From: Prochlorococcus sp. HOT208_60m_813B04
GTDB taxonomy: Bacteria > Cyanobacteriota > Cyanobacteriia > PCC-6307 > Cyanobiaceae
NCBI GenBank assembly: GCA_002025975.1
Contig: MWOU01000108.1
Location: 25,608 to 89,607 of the forward strand
Length of the DNA stretch: 64,000 bases
Direction of reading: 5' to 3'
Below the pieces are notes generated by a model. The model saw only the letters and a list, made by a program, of their open reading frames with translations. It made no database searches and was not told the DNA's origin. Each line of letters starts with the position of its first letter. Within the stretch, counting starts at the first letter, position 1. The position numbers were made by a program, and so were the translations under genes. Below, one piece after another: positions 40,567 to 47,823 of this stretch.

Positions 40567-40716
40567 ATGAAATATTTCATCTCAAGTAAAAGATCAAGAG
40601 TTTTGTTTGGTATTGGAATAGTTGCTATAAGTATTGGATTAATATCAAAAAAAGTAATTAATTATCCAGCTGGAGATTGTATAAAAGGGACTCAAGAAAT
40701 AAACTTTAATATCTAA
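40567..40716 (+). CDS. Small single-pass membrane protein, 49 aa
   Basis: ATG at 40567 opens KYFISSKRSRVLFGIGIVAI followed by SIGLISKKVINYPAGDCIKG and a TAA at 40714. A basic N-terminus precedes one hydrophobic helix, so a type with its C-terminus outside the cytoplasm is likely. One cysteine follows the helix. The amphipathic layout looks like a real small membrane protein, though no family is recognised. It is convergent with the thioredoxin-like gene, 23 bp apart. Confidence 0.5.
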   Translation: MKYFISSKRSRVLFGIGIVAISIGLISKKVINYPAGDCIKGTQEINFNI

Positions 40717-40739
40717 CCATTAATCTTCTAACATATTCC

Positions 40740-41129
40740 TTAATTCTTTAATCCAGTCAACTTTGATAACTCTTTTAGTGAAAGTACACCTAAAATTAGT
40801 TTTCCATTTATTTCCCAAGTAGGAAACCCTTTAATTTTTTTTTCAATGCATAATTGAGTTTGACTATTTATGCCATCTCTTGCGCATTCAACTACATTAA
40901 GTTCTCTATAAGCTTCCTTACCAAATAATTCACTTTGAATTAGGCAATTAGGACACCAATATGCTGAATATTTAACTACACCATTATCGTTAAGGTATTT
41001 TGCCAACTCGATAGATTTCCTAGTGCTTTCTGAGGTGACTGTAAGTTCTCTCTTATTATTAAAGTGGGAGCTATGAACAACACTTGGTAAAGTAAGCAAA
41101 ACTAATAATGGGATTAATAAGCGTTTCAT
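40740..41129 (-). CDS. Exported thioredoxin-like protein with CPNC motif
   Basis: The 129-aa protein has an N-terminal signal peptide (LLIPLLVLLTLPSVVHSSHF) and a thioredoxin fold with the redox motif YWCPNCLIQSELFG near residue 58, then NVVECARDGINSQTQLCIEK and the cis-Pro loop IKGFPTWEINGKL. This combination matches the thioredoxin half of cyanobacterial VKOR fusion proteins, which oxidise thiols in the lumen or periplasm. Here it is free-standing. Two extra cysteines may form a further disulfide. The ATG overlaps a 50-aa upstream frame by ATGA. Confidence 0.8.
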   Translation of the reverse strand: MKRLLIPLLVLLTLPSVVHSSHFNNKRELTVTSESTRKSIELAKYLNDNGVVKYSAYWCPNCLIQSELFGKEAYRELNVVECARDGINSQTQLCIEKKIKGFPTWEINGKLILGVLSLKELSKLTGLKN

Positions 41130-41278
41130 TTATTTACTATTTTTGCTCGATACTTTCTAACTATCTTATTAAGCAAAATTCGTATATCTTTATTTTTAAG
41201 TTTCTCTATTTGCTGAAGATTTTCAAGAAGATCACATATTTGAGCCTTTGTATCTTCATTTAATTCACTTACTGCCAT
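41126..41278 (-). CDS. Small helical protein, 50 aa, coupled to the thioredoxin-like gene
   Basis: ATG at 41278 reads AVSELNEDTKAQICDLLENL, then QQIEKLKNKDIRILLNKIV and a basic end, stopping at TGA 41126. The stop and the next ATG overlap as ATGA, the classic translational coupling arrangement, which supports the reading frame. It has no membrane segment and one cysteine. No family is recognised. Confidence 0.55.
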   Translation of the reverse strand: MAVSELNEDTKAQICDLLENLQQIEKLKNKDIRILLNKIVRKYRAKIVNK

Positions 41279-41368
41279 TTATATTTAAAGTTTTTATATT
41301 CCAACTATAAATCCTAAGTAAATTTACGTACTTATTGTATTTATATTTTTTTATTGCTATTTTTTTAA

Positions 41369-41409
41369 AGCGGGCTAAGGTTCTAATCTCCACGAGGATT
41401 TAGTCCGCT
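41369..41409. ncRNA. Strong hairpin: candidate small RNA or terminator
   Basis: AGCGGGCTAA at 41369 pairs with TTAGTCCGCT at 41400: ten base pairs including one G-U on the plus strand, enclosing a 21-nt loop with a smaller internal stem around CTC-CAC-GAG. It is followed by GAATTTTTAAA on the plus strand and, on the minus strand, by TTTAAAAAAA. The GC-rich stem stands out in a 268-bp gap (41279-41546) that otherwise shows no gene. The strand is undecided. Confidence 0.5.
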
Positions 41410-41530
41410 GAATTTTTAAAGATTCAATTTATTTTGGATTCCTCTTTAAGAAGTTGATTAGAAATATTCAAAAATATTTATCTTTGCTTAACTTCTAAAT
41501 TCCATTAAAAAGCATTCTAAAATAAACATT

Positions 41531-41547
41531 AATAGTGTGACACTATT
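41531..41547. promoter_or_regulatory. Palindrome AATAGTGTGACACTATT at the 3' end of the RHH-like gene
   Basis: Perfect 8-bp arms around one central base, overlapping the last base of the RHH-like gene's stop codon. The core AGTGTnACACT is the same as in the two sites upstream of that gene (41922-41954). Confidence 0.55.
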
Positions 41548-41909
41548 TATTCAATAATATTATTTCGCTTCATGATTTTCTTAAAATACTTAAACTCAAT
41601 AAATTCATGCATCATTTTGATGTTATCAGACAATACTTTTTTACTAACTTCATAGTCGTCCAAATTAAATGGAGATTTATTTTTTTCAGAGAATGTTTCT
41701 TGATCAAAAGAAAAATTGATTAAATCCCTTTTTTCAAAATTATTTTCACCAAAAGATTGATTTAATACACCTCGAGACCTCAAAGCTTCTTCAACCAATA
41801 AACCTGTAAGCTTTGACTGACTAAATTCATTAGCTGCGCACAATTTTTCAATAATTTCATGAACTTCTTGACTTGGCAAAAAACCAATTCTTTTCCTCGG
41901 AGAGGGCAT
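41547..41909 (-). CDS. Putative ribbon-helix-helix (CopG-like) regulator
   Basis: The 120-aa protein starts PSPRKRIGFLPSQEVHEII and continues EKLCAANEFSQSKLTGLLVE, then EEALRSRGVL, the strand-helix-helix layout of RHH DNA-binding proteins. The rest (FDQETFSEKNKSPFNLDDYE) is a polar tail of unknown role. An in-frame ATG at 41939 would add ten residues (CKCDTNFLI), but those codons lie over palindromic DNA that looks like an operator, so I use 41909. Small genes with this N-terminus are frequent in marine picocyanobacteria, to my recollection. Autoregulation is inferred from the flanking AGTGT palindromes. Confidence 0.65.
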   Translation of the reverse strand: MPSPRKRIGFLPSQEVHEIIEKLCAANEFSQSKLTGLLVEEALRSRGVLNQSFGENNFEKRDLINFSFDQETFSEKNKSPFNLDDYEVSKKVLSDNIKMMHEFIEFKYFKKIMKRNNIIE

Positions 41910-41921
41910 AATTAAAAAATT

Positions 41922-41954
41922 AGTGTCACACTTGCACATAATAAGTGTTGCACT
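41922..41954. promoter_or_regulatory. Two AGTGT palindromes between divergent genes (candidate operator)
   Basis: AGTGTCACACT at 41922-41932 is a perfect palindrome and AGTGTTGCACT at 41944-41954 a near copy. Their centres are 22 bp apart, about two helical turns. They sit 13-45 bp upstream of the RHH-like ATG and 30-62 bp upstream of the divergent 50-aa gene, so one protein could control both. Confidence 0.6.
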
Positions 41955-41983
41955 ATATTTAATTTAAGTCAACTAATTTTGCT

Positions 41984-42136
41984 ATGCATATTTTTTTATT
42001 TCCTGCCGGATTTATTCTTTGGTATCTAGCCTATGAAGCAAAACCTATCATTAATGATGAAGTATCACTTCATTGGGAAGAGAAAAATATAAATAAAAGA
42101 AATAAACTTTTAAACATTATCAACAACAGCTTTTAA
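41984..42136 (+). CDS. Small membrane protein, 50 aa, divergent from the RHH-like gene
   Basis: ATG at 41984 reads HIFLFPAGFILWYLAYEAKP, a membrane helix, then a polar tail IINDEVSLHWEEKNINKRNK and stop TAA at 42134. It shares a 75-bp divergent promoter region containing palindromes with the RHH-like gene. The stop overlaps the stop of the next convergent frame within TTAA. A small membrane peptide next to an RHH regulator is reminiscent of toxin-antitoxin layouts, but no known toxin family is recognised. Confidence 0.5.
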   Translation: MHIFLFPAGFILWYLAYEAKPIINDEVSLHWEEKNINKRNKLLNIINNSF

Positions 42137-42312
42137 AATATTCTGTTAATGGATTTTGACCATTCCTTGTGCTTATAATCTAGATCTGAGATTAACTGTT
42201 TTTGATAAGTAAATTTGAGTTGATTTTCGTTAAGTGATTTTTTTGTAATAATCATCTCTTTAGAGAAAAAATCAGGAGTGTTGGAACTACTAATTTTTTT
42301 TTTGACTTCCAT
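42133..42312 (-). CDS. Small basic protein, 59 aa, unknown
   Basis: ATG at 42312 gives EVKKKISSSNTPDFFSKEMI, then ITKKSLNENQLKFTYQKQLI and a C-terminus with HKEWSKSINRIF. It contains an A10 tract close to the start, so its reading frame is exposed to slippage. It has no membrane segment and no motif I recognise. Its stop lies within the TTAA shared with the 50-aa gene. Confidence 0.45.
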   Translation of the reverse strand: MEVKKKISSSNTPDFFSKEMIITKKSLNENQLKFTYQKQLISDLDYKHKEWSKSINRIF

Positions 42313-42473
42313 ATATGTAATTCAATACTATTTTTTTATACGGTCAAAGGTTTTAGTCTTAATATTTTTATATTCTTTTTATATTTCCTTAATATATATT
42401 TTTAGTATGTTTGTTAAATATATTAGTTTATCAAATAAAAAAGGCTATATTTAAACAAAATATATGTTTTATT

Positions 42474-42647
42474 ATGAATCTTAAGGAGAGAGGGATTACT
42501 GTTGGAGATTTATTAATCATAATAGTAATAATAATCACTTCTACAATATTAATTAAGTCATTTAGCAAGGATAAGAAAACAACACTTAATTATAGTAATC
42601 AAGAGCAAGCTTCTTATAAGAAAAATTATTATCAAAAATTTATTTGA
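42474..42647 (+). CDS. Small single-pass membrane protein, 57 aa
   Basis: From the ATG at 42474 the protein reads NLKERGITVGDLLIIIVIII, one membrane helix, then KSFSKDKKTTLNYSNQEQAS and a Tyr/Lys-rich end. The frame stays open to an ATG at 42411, but the extra 21 residues look like random AT-rich translation, so the shorter form with the RGITVGDLL start is preferred. No function known. I recall similar short proteins in Prochlorococcus, which is recollection rather than a search. Confidence 0.6.
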   Translation: MNLKERGITVGDLLIIIVIIITSTILIKSFSKDKKTTLNYSNQEQASYKKNYYQKFI

Positions 42648-42757
42648 ATAGCTTATATAAATTATTTATAAAACTCTTAATTAATTCAATTAAATATTAT
42701 TTATCTCTAATGTAAATTTCAAGAATTCATAATTATCAAGTAATGAGTTTATATATT

Positions 42758-42934
42758 TTAAATATTTTGATGAAATGATATAGAACTTTCCCATTTCAAG
42801 TTATCCTTTAAATCATTGATATCATTTGATATGGAAACTAAATTCACCATTTGAAGAATTTGAGTTTTATTTAACCTATTAATAGCAATAAGTTTATTAA
42901 GCATTTCTAAAACAGATTTATCATTAATATTCAT
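42758..42934 (-). CDS. Small helical protein, 58 aa, unknown
   Basis: ATG at 42934 reads NINDKSVLEMLNKLIAINRL, then NKTQILQMVNLVSISNDIND and ends LKWESSISFHQNI. It is predicted mostly helical with Leu/Ile spacing suitable for self-association. There is no membrane segment. It stands alone in AT-rich DNA; the gaps on either side (42648-42757 and 42935-43116) show no recognisable element. Confidence 0.45.
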   Translation of the reverse strand: MNINDKSVLEMLNKLIAINRLNKTQILQMVNLVSISNDINDLKDNLKWESSISFHQNI

Positions 42935-43116
42935 TGTTTGTATAAAAAACTATTACTCTTAAATCTCTACACCTTATCGTATAATTTTAAAAATTCATAA
43001 TATATTTATATATAAAAATAATAAATATCTAAAAAAATCATCAAAAATAAAACTCTTACTGATAAGAAAAATCTTTAGCTCACTTTCTTGTAAATTCGTT
43101 TATTGTAAAAATAAAA

Positions 43117-43287
43117 ATGAAAAAAAATTCCAAGAAAGAATACCTTAATAGAGATGAAGTTAATGAAATGATTGAATCAGCTTTAAGGAGACACAATAGA
43201 AGATCTACAATAATATCAAGCGTACTTGGCTGGATTCTAATAGGAGGTTATTCGTTTGGACTTTTTCAAGCAGTTCAAAATGTCTAA
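43117..43287 (+). CDS. Small membrane protein with basic N-terminus, 56 aa
   Basis: ATG at 43117 gives KKNSKKEYLNRDEVNEMIES, then ALRRHNRRSTIISSVLGWIL and IGGYSFGLFQAVQNV. A charged cytosolic helix is followed by one membrane helix near residues 32-50. The charge pattern and the clean start argue for a real protein. Function unknown. It is 63 bp ahead of the 73-aa gene and could share its transcript. Confidence 0.6.
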   Translation: MKKNSKKEYLNRDEVNEMIESALRRHNRRSTIISSVLGWILIGGYSFGLFQAVQNV

Positions 43288-43350
43288 TTTATCTTTTCTT
43301 TAAAGTAGAACTTGCTTGATGATAAATTAATATAAGAATAAGTATTTATT

Positions 43351-43572
43351 ATGAGGGAATATATTGAGGCAAATCTTACAGTGATAAGAAAATATTTAAA
43401 AAAACGAAAAAAGTATACATCAAAATTAAACAATGCTGCAATAATGGAAGAGTTTAAAGAATGGAGCAAAGATGCATTACCTGAGAAAGAATCAATTTGG
43501 ACTTTACCTGACTTAACGCGAAATGAAAGACTAAAAAATTTTTGTCGCTCAATTAAAAAGGAAATAACATAG
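43351..43572 (+). CDS. Small basic soluble protein, 73 aa, unknown
   Basis: The protein begins REYIEANLTVIRKYLKKRKK and ends WTLPDLTRNERLKNFCRSIK. It is basic and helical with a Trp-containing middle (FKEWSKDALPEKESIWTLP). Not recognised as any family. Its start codon, length and mixed composition favour a real gene over the opposite-strand frame in the same stretch, which encodes only Phe/Ile/Tyr-rich sequence. Convergent with the next gene, five bases apart. Confidence 0.6.
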   Translation: MREYIEANLTVIRKYLKKRKKYTSKLNNAAIMEEFKEWSKDALPEKESIWTLPDLTRNERLKNFCRSIKKEIT

Positions 43573-43576
43573 GTTT

Positions 43577-43735
43577 TTAACTACCTAGTTGTATATGATT
43601 TACCTTTAAGTAAAAATAACCCGCAAATCCAACTATATTCAAAATTACAACAAAAATCCAAGCTCCCATTGGCTGATTAGAATCAAATTTTTTTATTTTT
43701 ACTTTTTCCTTTAGTCTTTCAATATATTTAGACAT
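43577..43735 (-). CDS. Small membrane protein, 52 aa
   Basis: From ATG at 43735 it reads SKYIERLKEKVKIKKFDSNQ, then PMGAWIFVVILNIVGFAGYF, one membrane helix, and YLKVNHIQLGS. The frame can be extended to an ATG at 43765 but the added residues are low-complexity Phe/Ile, so the shorter form is preferred. The layout of a basic amphipathic region followed by one helix resembles small photosystem- or transporter-associated subunits, without any specific match. Confidence 0.55.
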   Translation of the reverse strand: MSKYIERLKEKVKIKKFDSNQPMGAWIFVVILNIVGFAGYFYLKVNHIQLGS

Positions 43736-43818
43736 AATTAAAAATATTAAAAAGAATATTTCCAATTATAGAGAGTTGAATTTAAAGGAATCTTAAATAA
43801 AATAAAATAAAACTTCTT

Positions 43819-43944
43819 TTAATTCGAATTTTTATTATCAAGCCTGTTAATGGGATATTTAATTAACTCTTTTTTGAGATTTTTTAAAAGTTTATTGTGA
43901 TTCAAAATTGTAAATTTTCTAGTAAAGGAATAATGCCATTTCAT
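43819..43944 (-). CDS. Possible 41-aa basic protein
   Basis: ATG at 43944 reads KWHYSFTRKFTILNHNKLLK, then NLKKELIKYPINRLDNKNS and TAA at 43819. It lies between the 52-aa membrane protein gene and the peroxiredoxin promoter. Its basic composition is compatible with a peptide but is also what AT-rich DNA gives by chance, so support is weak. Confidence 0.3.
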   Translation of the reverse strand: MKWHYSFTRKFTILNHNKLLKNLKKELIKYPINRLDNKNSN

Positions 43945-43960
43945 TGAATTAAAAAAAAAC

Positions 43961-44012
43961 TTGCTAATTCATTATTAATAAAATTATAATACTTATTACG
44001 GTCCTACAGACC
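43961..44012 (+). promoter_or_regulatory. Peroxiredoxin promoter with inverted repeat at the start region
   Basis: TTGCTA (43961) and TATAAT (43985) are 18 bp apart. Ten bases after the -10 box lies GGTC-CTACA-GACC (44000-44012), an inverted repeat expected at or just after the transcription start. It may be an operator or 5' UTR hairpin. AAGGA (44029-44033) lies 10 bp before the ATG as a ribosome binding site. Confidence 0.5.
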
Positions 44013-44043
44013 ATACATTATTTAAATAAGGACGAATTTTTTC

Positions 44044-44628
44044 ATGAGCTTAAGAGTTGGCCAAGAAGCACCAGACTTTAGTGCTACAGCAGTATATGAT
44101 CAAGAGTTTAAGGAGATTACACTTTCAGGTCTTAGAGGTAAATGGGTTGTTTTATTCTTTTACCCACTAGATTTTACATTTGTATGTCCCACTGAAATCA
44201 CTGCATTTAGTGATAGATACCAAGATTTCTCAGCTCTTAATACTGAAATACTTGGGGTATCAGTTGATAGTAAACACTGTCATTTGGCTTGGATACAAAC
44301 CCCAAGAAATGAAGGAGGAATTGGTGATATTAACTACCCGTTAGTATCTGACTTAAAAAGAGAAATTTGTCAGGCGTACAATGTTCTTAATGATGATGGA
44401 GAGGCCGATAGAGGTTTATTTCTTATCAATCCCGAAGGAGTAGTTATGCATACTACTGTTAACAAGGCTCCTGTAGGCAGAAATGTTGATGAAACGCTAA
44501 GGATTCTTCAAGGTTATCAATACGTTGCGGCAAACCCCGATGAAGTATGTCCAGCAAACTGGACCCCCGGGGAGAAAACAATGTTAGAGGACCCCAAAGG
44601 TAGTAAGGAATATTTTTCTGCGCTATAG
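44044..44628 (+). CDS. 2-Cys peroxiredoxin (thioredoxin peroxidase, AhpC/Tsa family)
   Basis: The 194-aa protein has the peroxidatic cysteine in [16 protein letters not shown] near residue 52 and the resolving cysteine in [13 protein letters not shown] near residue 174, with [14 protein letters not shown] between. It reduces hydrogen peroxide and organic peroxides with electrons from thioredoxin. The GGLG-equivalent loop (GGIG) and the C-terminal YF-containing tail (SKEYFSAL) are the features linked to sensitivity to over-oxidation in typical 2-Cys enzymes. It is expressed alone from a recognisable promoter. It has codon use less AT-biased than the neighbouring small genes, consistent with high expression. 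Confidence 0.95.
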   Translation: MSLRVGQEAPDFSATAVYDQEFKEITLSGLRGKWVVLFFYPLDFTFVCPTEITAFSDRYQDFSALNTEILGVSVDSKHCHLAWIQTPRNEGGIGDINYPLVSDLKREICQAYNVLNDDGEADRGLFLINPEGVVMHTTVNKAPVGRNVDETLRILQGYQYVAANPDEVCPANWTPGEKTMLEDPKGSKEYFSAL

Positions 44629-44643
44629 AAAGATTAGAAACAT

Positions 44644-45396
44644 TTAATTAAGTATTGAATAGTAAATAATTATAAAAAAATAGAAAATGAATATATTCAA
44701 AAAGGGAATAACATCCCCTTTTTGAGGTTTGGGCACGATCCAATCGCTTAAATTAGTTTTATATGATAAGAAGGACCACGTATAAAAAGAAATTTCTATG
44801 GCGACTAGGATAAAAAGATTAATTAAATTTAAGTCATTTAGACCAAAATATCTATAAATATGAAACTGATTGTCAACATTAATATTATTGATTTGAAGAA
44901 TCCAAAGATAGAGAGAAATCAAAATGAAATTTACCAATATTATTTTTTTTAATAGAAACCTAGATTTCTTAAAAATTAATAAAATAGAATTTAAAAATAT
45001 GAAAAAACTTAACTGTAGAATATCCGGTTTTGGTACATTAATTCCTTCAAGAAATAAATTAAATATTAGATCAAAATTTATGTATATATAATCAGTTATT
45101 AAGTAAGAGAGAAATATTAAATTTATTGCTACTATGAATAATAATCTTTTTCCTTTAATTATTTTTATACTTTGAATTTTCTTCTTATTAAAATTATAGT
45201 ATGTATAATTTTTTAAAGAGTTTAAACATACTAAAGATGGACATATTGCACCGCTCAAATAGTAAAGGATTGAATAAAAAGAAATATCTTTAATATTGAG
45301 TGAATACAAATTAAACCATTGTTTTTGTACAAATGGAAGGATAAGTAAAAATGAAAGTGTAACTATTAACTTCGTTGTATTGTTTTTAATTATCAA
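44644..45396 (-). CDS. Multi-pass membrane protein, unknown
   Basis: The 250-aa protein has about seven hydrophobic segments (for example LIVTLSFLLILPFV, LLFIVAINLIFLSYLI, LFILVAIEISFYTWSFL, FLNIFIFYFFIIIYYSI). A conserved-looking loop GAICPSLVCLNSLKNYTYY and the end WIVPKPQKGDVIPFLN suggest a family restricted to cyanobacteria, but I cannot name it. The only start candidate is TTG at 45396. It follows the ftsH-like gene by 34 bp on the same strand and could be its partner in one transcript. Confidence 0.65.
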   Translation of the reverse strand: MIIKNNTTKLIVTLSFLLILPFVQKQWFNLYSLNIKDISFYSILYYLSGAICPSLVCLNSLKNYTYYNFNKKKIQSIKIIKGKRLLFIVAINLIFLSYLITDYIYINFDLIFNLFLEGINVPKPDILQLSFFIFLNSILLIFKKSRFLLKKIILVNFILISLYLWILQINNINVDNQFHIYRYFGLNDLNLINLFILVAIEISFYTWSFLSYKTNLSDWIVPKPQKGDVIPFLNIFIFYFFIIIYYSILN

Positions 45397-45430
45397 GAAA
45401 ATATTTTTTATTTAATTTAAAACAATTAAA

Positions 45431-47185
45431 TCAAACTTTCAACAACTTAGATGTTGTTAATTTAAAAACTTTTTTATCTATAGTTTCTTGATTTAAAAGT
45501 ATATCAACTAATTTATCTAGTAAGACTCTATTTTTTTTCAATATTTTTATTGAATTATTTAATGAGATTTTAGAAATATTTATGATTTCATTATCTATTC
45601 TAGAACTGGTATTTTCAGCTATAAGAGGCTTTCTTCTAAATAATCCATCTCCTAAATACATTTCATTATTATCAGAATTCATTGAAATTGGACCAATAAT
45701 TGAAAATCCATATTTTGTGACCATTTCCCTTACGATATTTGTCGCATAAGAGATATCATTTAAAGAGCATTGTGTAATTTCAGCTTCACCAAAAACTATC
45801 GTTTCTGCTGCTCTTCCGGCTAGAGCAATTTCAATTTTTGAAAATAATGATTTTTTTGAAATCAACCCACTAGAAATTACATCTTCGTCAGGGCATATTT
45901 TTGTATATCCTCCTATAAATCCAGATCTAGGTAAGATCGTAATTTTATCAACTGATTCAATTCCATTTCTCACAGCAGATACAATCGCTCTGCCTACCTC
46001 GTTATAAGCAATAATTTTTTTCATATTTGGAGAAGTTATTAATGAACTTCTAAGGCCGATAGTAATTTTATCAAGAGCATTTTCTATATGAAGATCACTG
46101 ATTAATTTAGATTCATCTCTAGCACAGTGAATAGCACTCTCGTTCATCAAATTTGCAAGATCTGCCCCCGAAAACCCAACTGTTCTAGAAGCCCAATATC
46201 CTAAGTCAACCTCGCTTGAAAGTGGTTTAGAAAGTGAGTGAACTGAAAGAATTTTTTTTCTTCCATCTAAATCTGGAAGCATTACTTCAATTTTTCTATC
46301 AAATCTACCTGGTCTTAATAATGCTGCATCCAAAATATCTGGTCTATTTGTTGCTGCTAAAACAATAACCCCAGAATTATCAGCAAAGCCATCTAATTCA
46401 GTTAGAAGCTGATTAAGGGTTTGTTCTCTTTCATCATTTCCACCTCCGATCCCAGAACCTCTTTGCCTACCAATGGAATCAATTTCATCAATAAAAATTA
46501 TACAAGGAGATTTTTCCTTAGCTTTAGAGAATAGATCACGAACTCGGCTTGCTCCAACACCGACAAAAAGTTCTACAAACTCTGATGCCGATATTGAGAG
46601 AAAAGGCACTCCTGATTCACCAGCAATTGCTTTAGCTAATAATGTTTTACCTGTTCCTGGTGGACCTATTAGAAGTACTCCCTTAGGAACTTTTGCTCCA
46701 AGATTTTCAAATTTCTTTGGTTCTTTCAAAAATGTTATTACCTCTTTTAATTCCTCGGCGGCTTCAGGGACGCCAGCTACATCATCGAATCTAGTTTCTA
46801 CTTCATCAATAGTTACAAATTTAGCTTGATTTTTGGTAAAACCAAAAGCTCTAGAAGCCAATTTTGATGTACTCCTCAAGATTAAGACTATAGCAAATAT
46901 GAAAATCAAGATAAGACTTATTGATGCAAATGAATTTGCAGCTGAGGCTTCCTTTCTACTATTGTTAATAGTAAGATCTACCTTATTTTCAGTAGCCTTT
47001 TCAAGGATTAATTGATCGTTGTAAAGGATAGGTATTTTTAATTTATCCCCACTTTTATACAGAACGTCAATTTCTCTCTGCCTTGGATAGAAAAATATTG
47101 ATTCTATTTTCCCCGTCTCTATATCTTCTAGAAGATCCGAATAACTTGATTTAGAATCTGAATATGAGAATTTTGATCTAAACAC
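45431..47185 (-). CDS. FtsH-like AAA+ protein with destroyed zinc-protease motif (FtsHi-type)
   Basis: The AAA+ module is complete: Walker A GPPGTGKT (residues 175-182), Walker [10 protein letters not shown] (228-236) and the second region of homology [20 protein letters not shown] (278-297). The M41 protease domain follows, but the zinc motif HExxH is NEVGR (AAC GAG GTA GGC AGA, residues 395-399), losing both histidines, while the third ligand region SLND (D477) remains. FtsH normally has two N-terminal membrane helices; only the second is seen here ([17 protein letters not shown], 87-103). The start is GTG. It should unfold or remodel membrane proteins without cleaving them, as plant FtsHi subunits are thought to. 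584 aa. Confidence 0.9.
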   Translation of the reverse strand: MFRSKFSYSDSKSSYSDLLEDIETGKIESIFFYPRQREIDVLYKSGDKLKIPILYNDQLILEKATENKVDLTINNSRKEASAANSFASISLILIFIFAIVLILRSTSKLASRAFGFTKNQAKFVTIDEVETRFDDVAGVPEAAEELKEVITFLKEPKKFENLGAKVPKGVLLIGPPGTGKTLLAKAIAGESGVPFLSISASEFVELFVGVGASRVRDLFSKAKEKSPCIIFIDEIDSIGRQRGSGIGGGNDEREQTLNQLLTELDGFADNSGVIVLAATNRPDILDAALLRPGRFDRKIEVMLPDLDGRKKILSVHSLSKPLSSEVDLGYWASRTVGFSGADLANLMNESAIHCARDESKLISDLHIENALDKITIGLRSSLITSPNMKKIIAYNEVGRAIVSAVRNGIESVDKITILPRSGFIGGYTKICPDEDVISSGLISKKSLFSKIEIALAGRAAETIVFGEAEITQCSLNDISYATNIVREMVTKYGFSIIGPISMNSDNNEMYLGDGLFRRKPLIAENTSSRIDNEIINISKISLNNSIKILKKNRVLLDKLVDILLNQETIDKKVFKLTTSKLLKV

Positions 47186-47316
47186 TAATCTTTACAAGTG
47201 ATTAATAAAGCATATATGCTTATTTAAAAAATTGACGTATATAAACAAAATATACTCAAAAGTTTTGGAGATAACCAGTTAAAGGTTATATTATTATATG
47301 AAAATAAAGAAACAGG

Positions 47317-47493
47317 ATGGCTGTACCAAAGAAGAAAAAATCAAAGAGCAAAAGGAACCAAAGGCACGCTGTTTGGAAAGGTAAAGCTGCTATTGCAGCT
47401 CAAAAAGCTATATCTTTAGGTAAATCAGTTTTAACTGGGAAAGCTCAAGGATTTGTTTATCCTATTGAAGAAGAAGAAGAAGAAGAAGAGTAG
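47317..47493 (+). CDS. rpmF: 50S ribosomal protein L32
   Basis: The 58-aa protein begins [20 protein letters not shown], the L32 signature, and continues with [19 protein letters not shown] and GFVYP. The tail is eight glutamates encoded by GAA seven times plus GAG, a trinucleotide repeat that could change length by slippage. It has the form without the C-terminal zinc cysteines. Its 131-bp upstream gap holds divergent promoters shared with the ftsH-like gene. Confidence 0.96.
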   Translation: MAVPKKKKSKSKRNQRHAVWKGKAAIAAQKAISLGKSVLTGKAQGFVYPIEEEEEEEE

Positions 47494-47496
47494 CTT

Positions 47497-47823
47497 TTAA
47501 GATCCTAATTTAAATGCTTCAAGTATAACGGCATAAATTGCACCAATTCTTAATTTATCAACTACAGTCCATAGATAATAAAATTTTGAACTTGCGGCAG
47601 GTTTAATTCTTATAATGATTTCAATAAAAATAATTATTATTGGGACCATTATCAACTCATTTTTACCTTCAGATATAAATTTTGTAATAAAATTTGCGAA
47701 CAAAAAATAACCTGTCAAAACAGAAATTAGACCAATAGATTTTGTTCTCCAAGTATCACTTAGAAAACCAAAAAATAAATTATTTAACTGGTAGGTAATT
47801 CTTGAAAAATTAGTTTTTTGCAT
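47497..47823 (-). CDS. ycf20: Ycf20 / DUF565 family membrane protein
   Basis: The 108-aa protein starts TRITYQLNNLFFGFLSDTWR-like sequence (SRITYQLNNLFFGFL) and has two membrane segments (SIGLISVLTGYFLFANFI; LIMVPIIIIFIEIIIRI) before a tail. This follows DUF565/Ycf20, conserved in cyanobacteria and plastids; plant relatives are linked to non-photochemical quenching, which is analogy only. Its start overlaps the HAD gene end by 14 nt, so the two are cotranscribed. It converges with rpmF. Confidence 0.75.
   Translation of the reverse strand: MQKTNFSRITYQLNNLFFGFLSDTWRTKSIGLISVLTGYFLFANFITKFISEGKNELIMVPIIIIFIEIIIRIKPAASSKFYYLWTVVDKLRIGAIYAVILEAFKLGS

Noticed and set aside
41909..41939. Ten-residue N-terminal extension of the RHH-like protein
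   Set aside because: The extra codons overlap an operator-like palindrome, and the residues (CKCDTNFLI) do not look like an RHH start.
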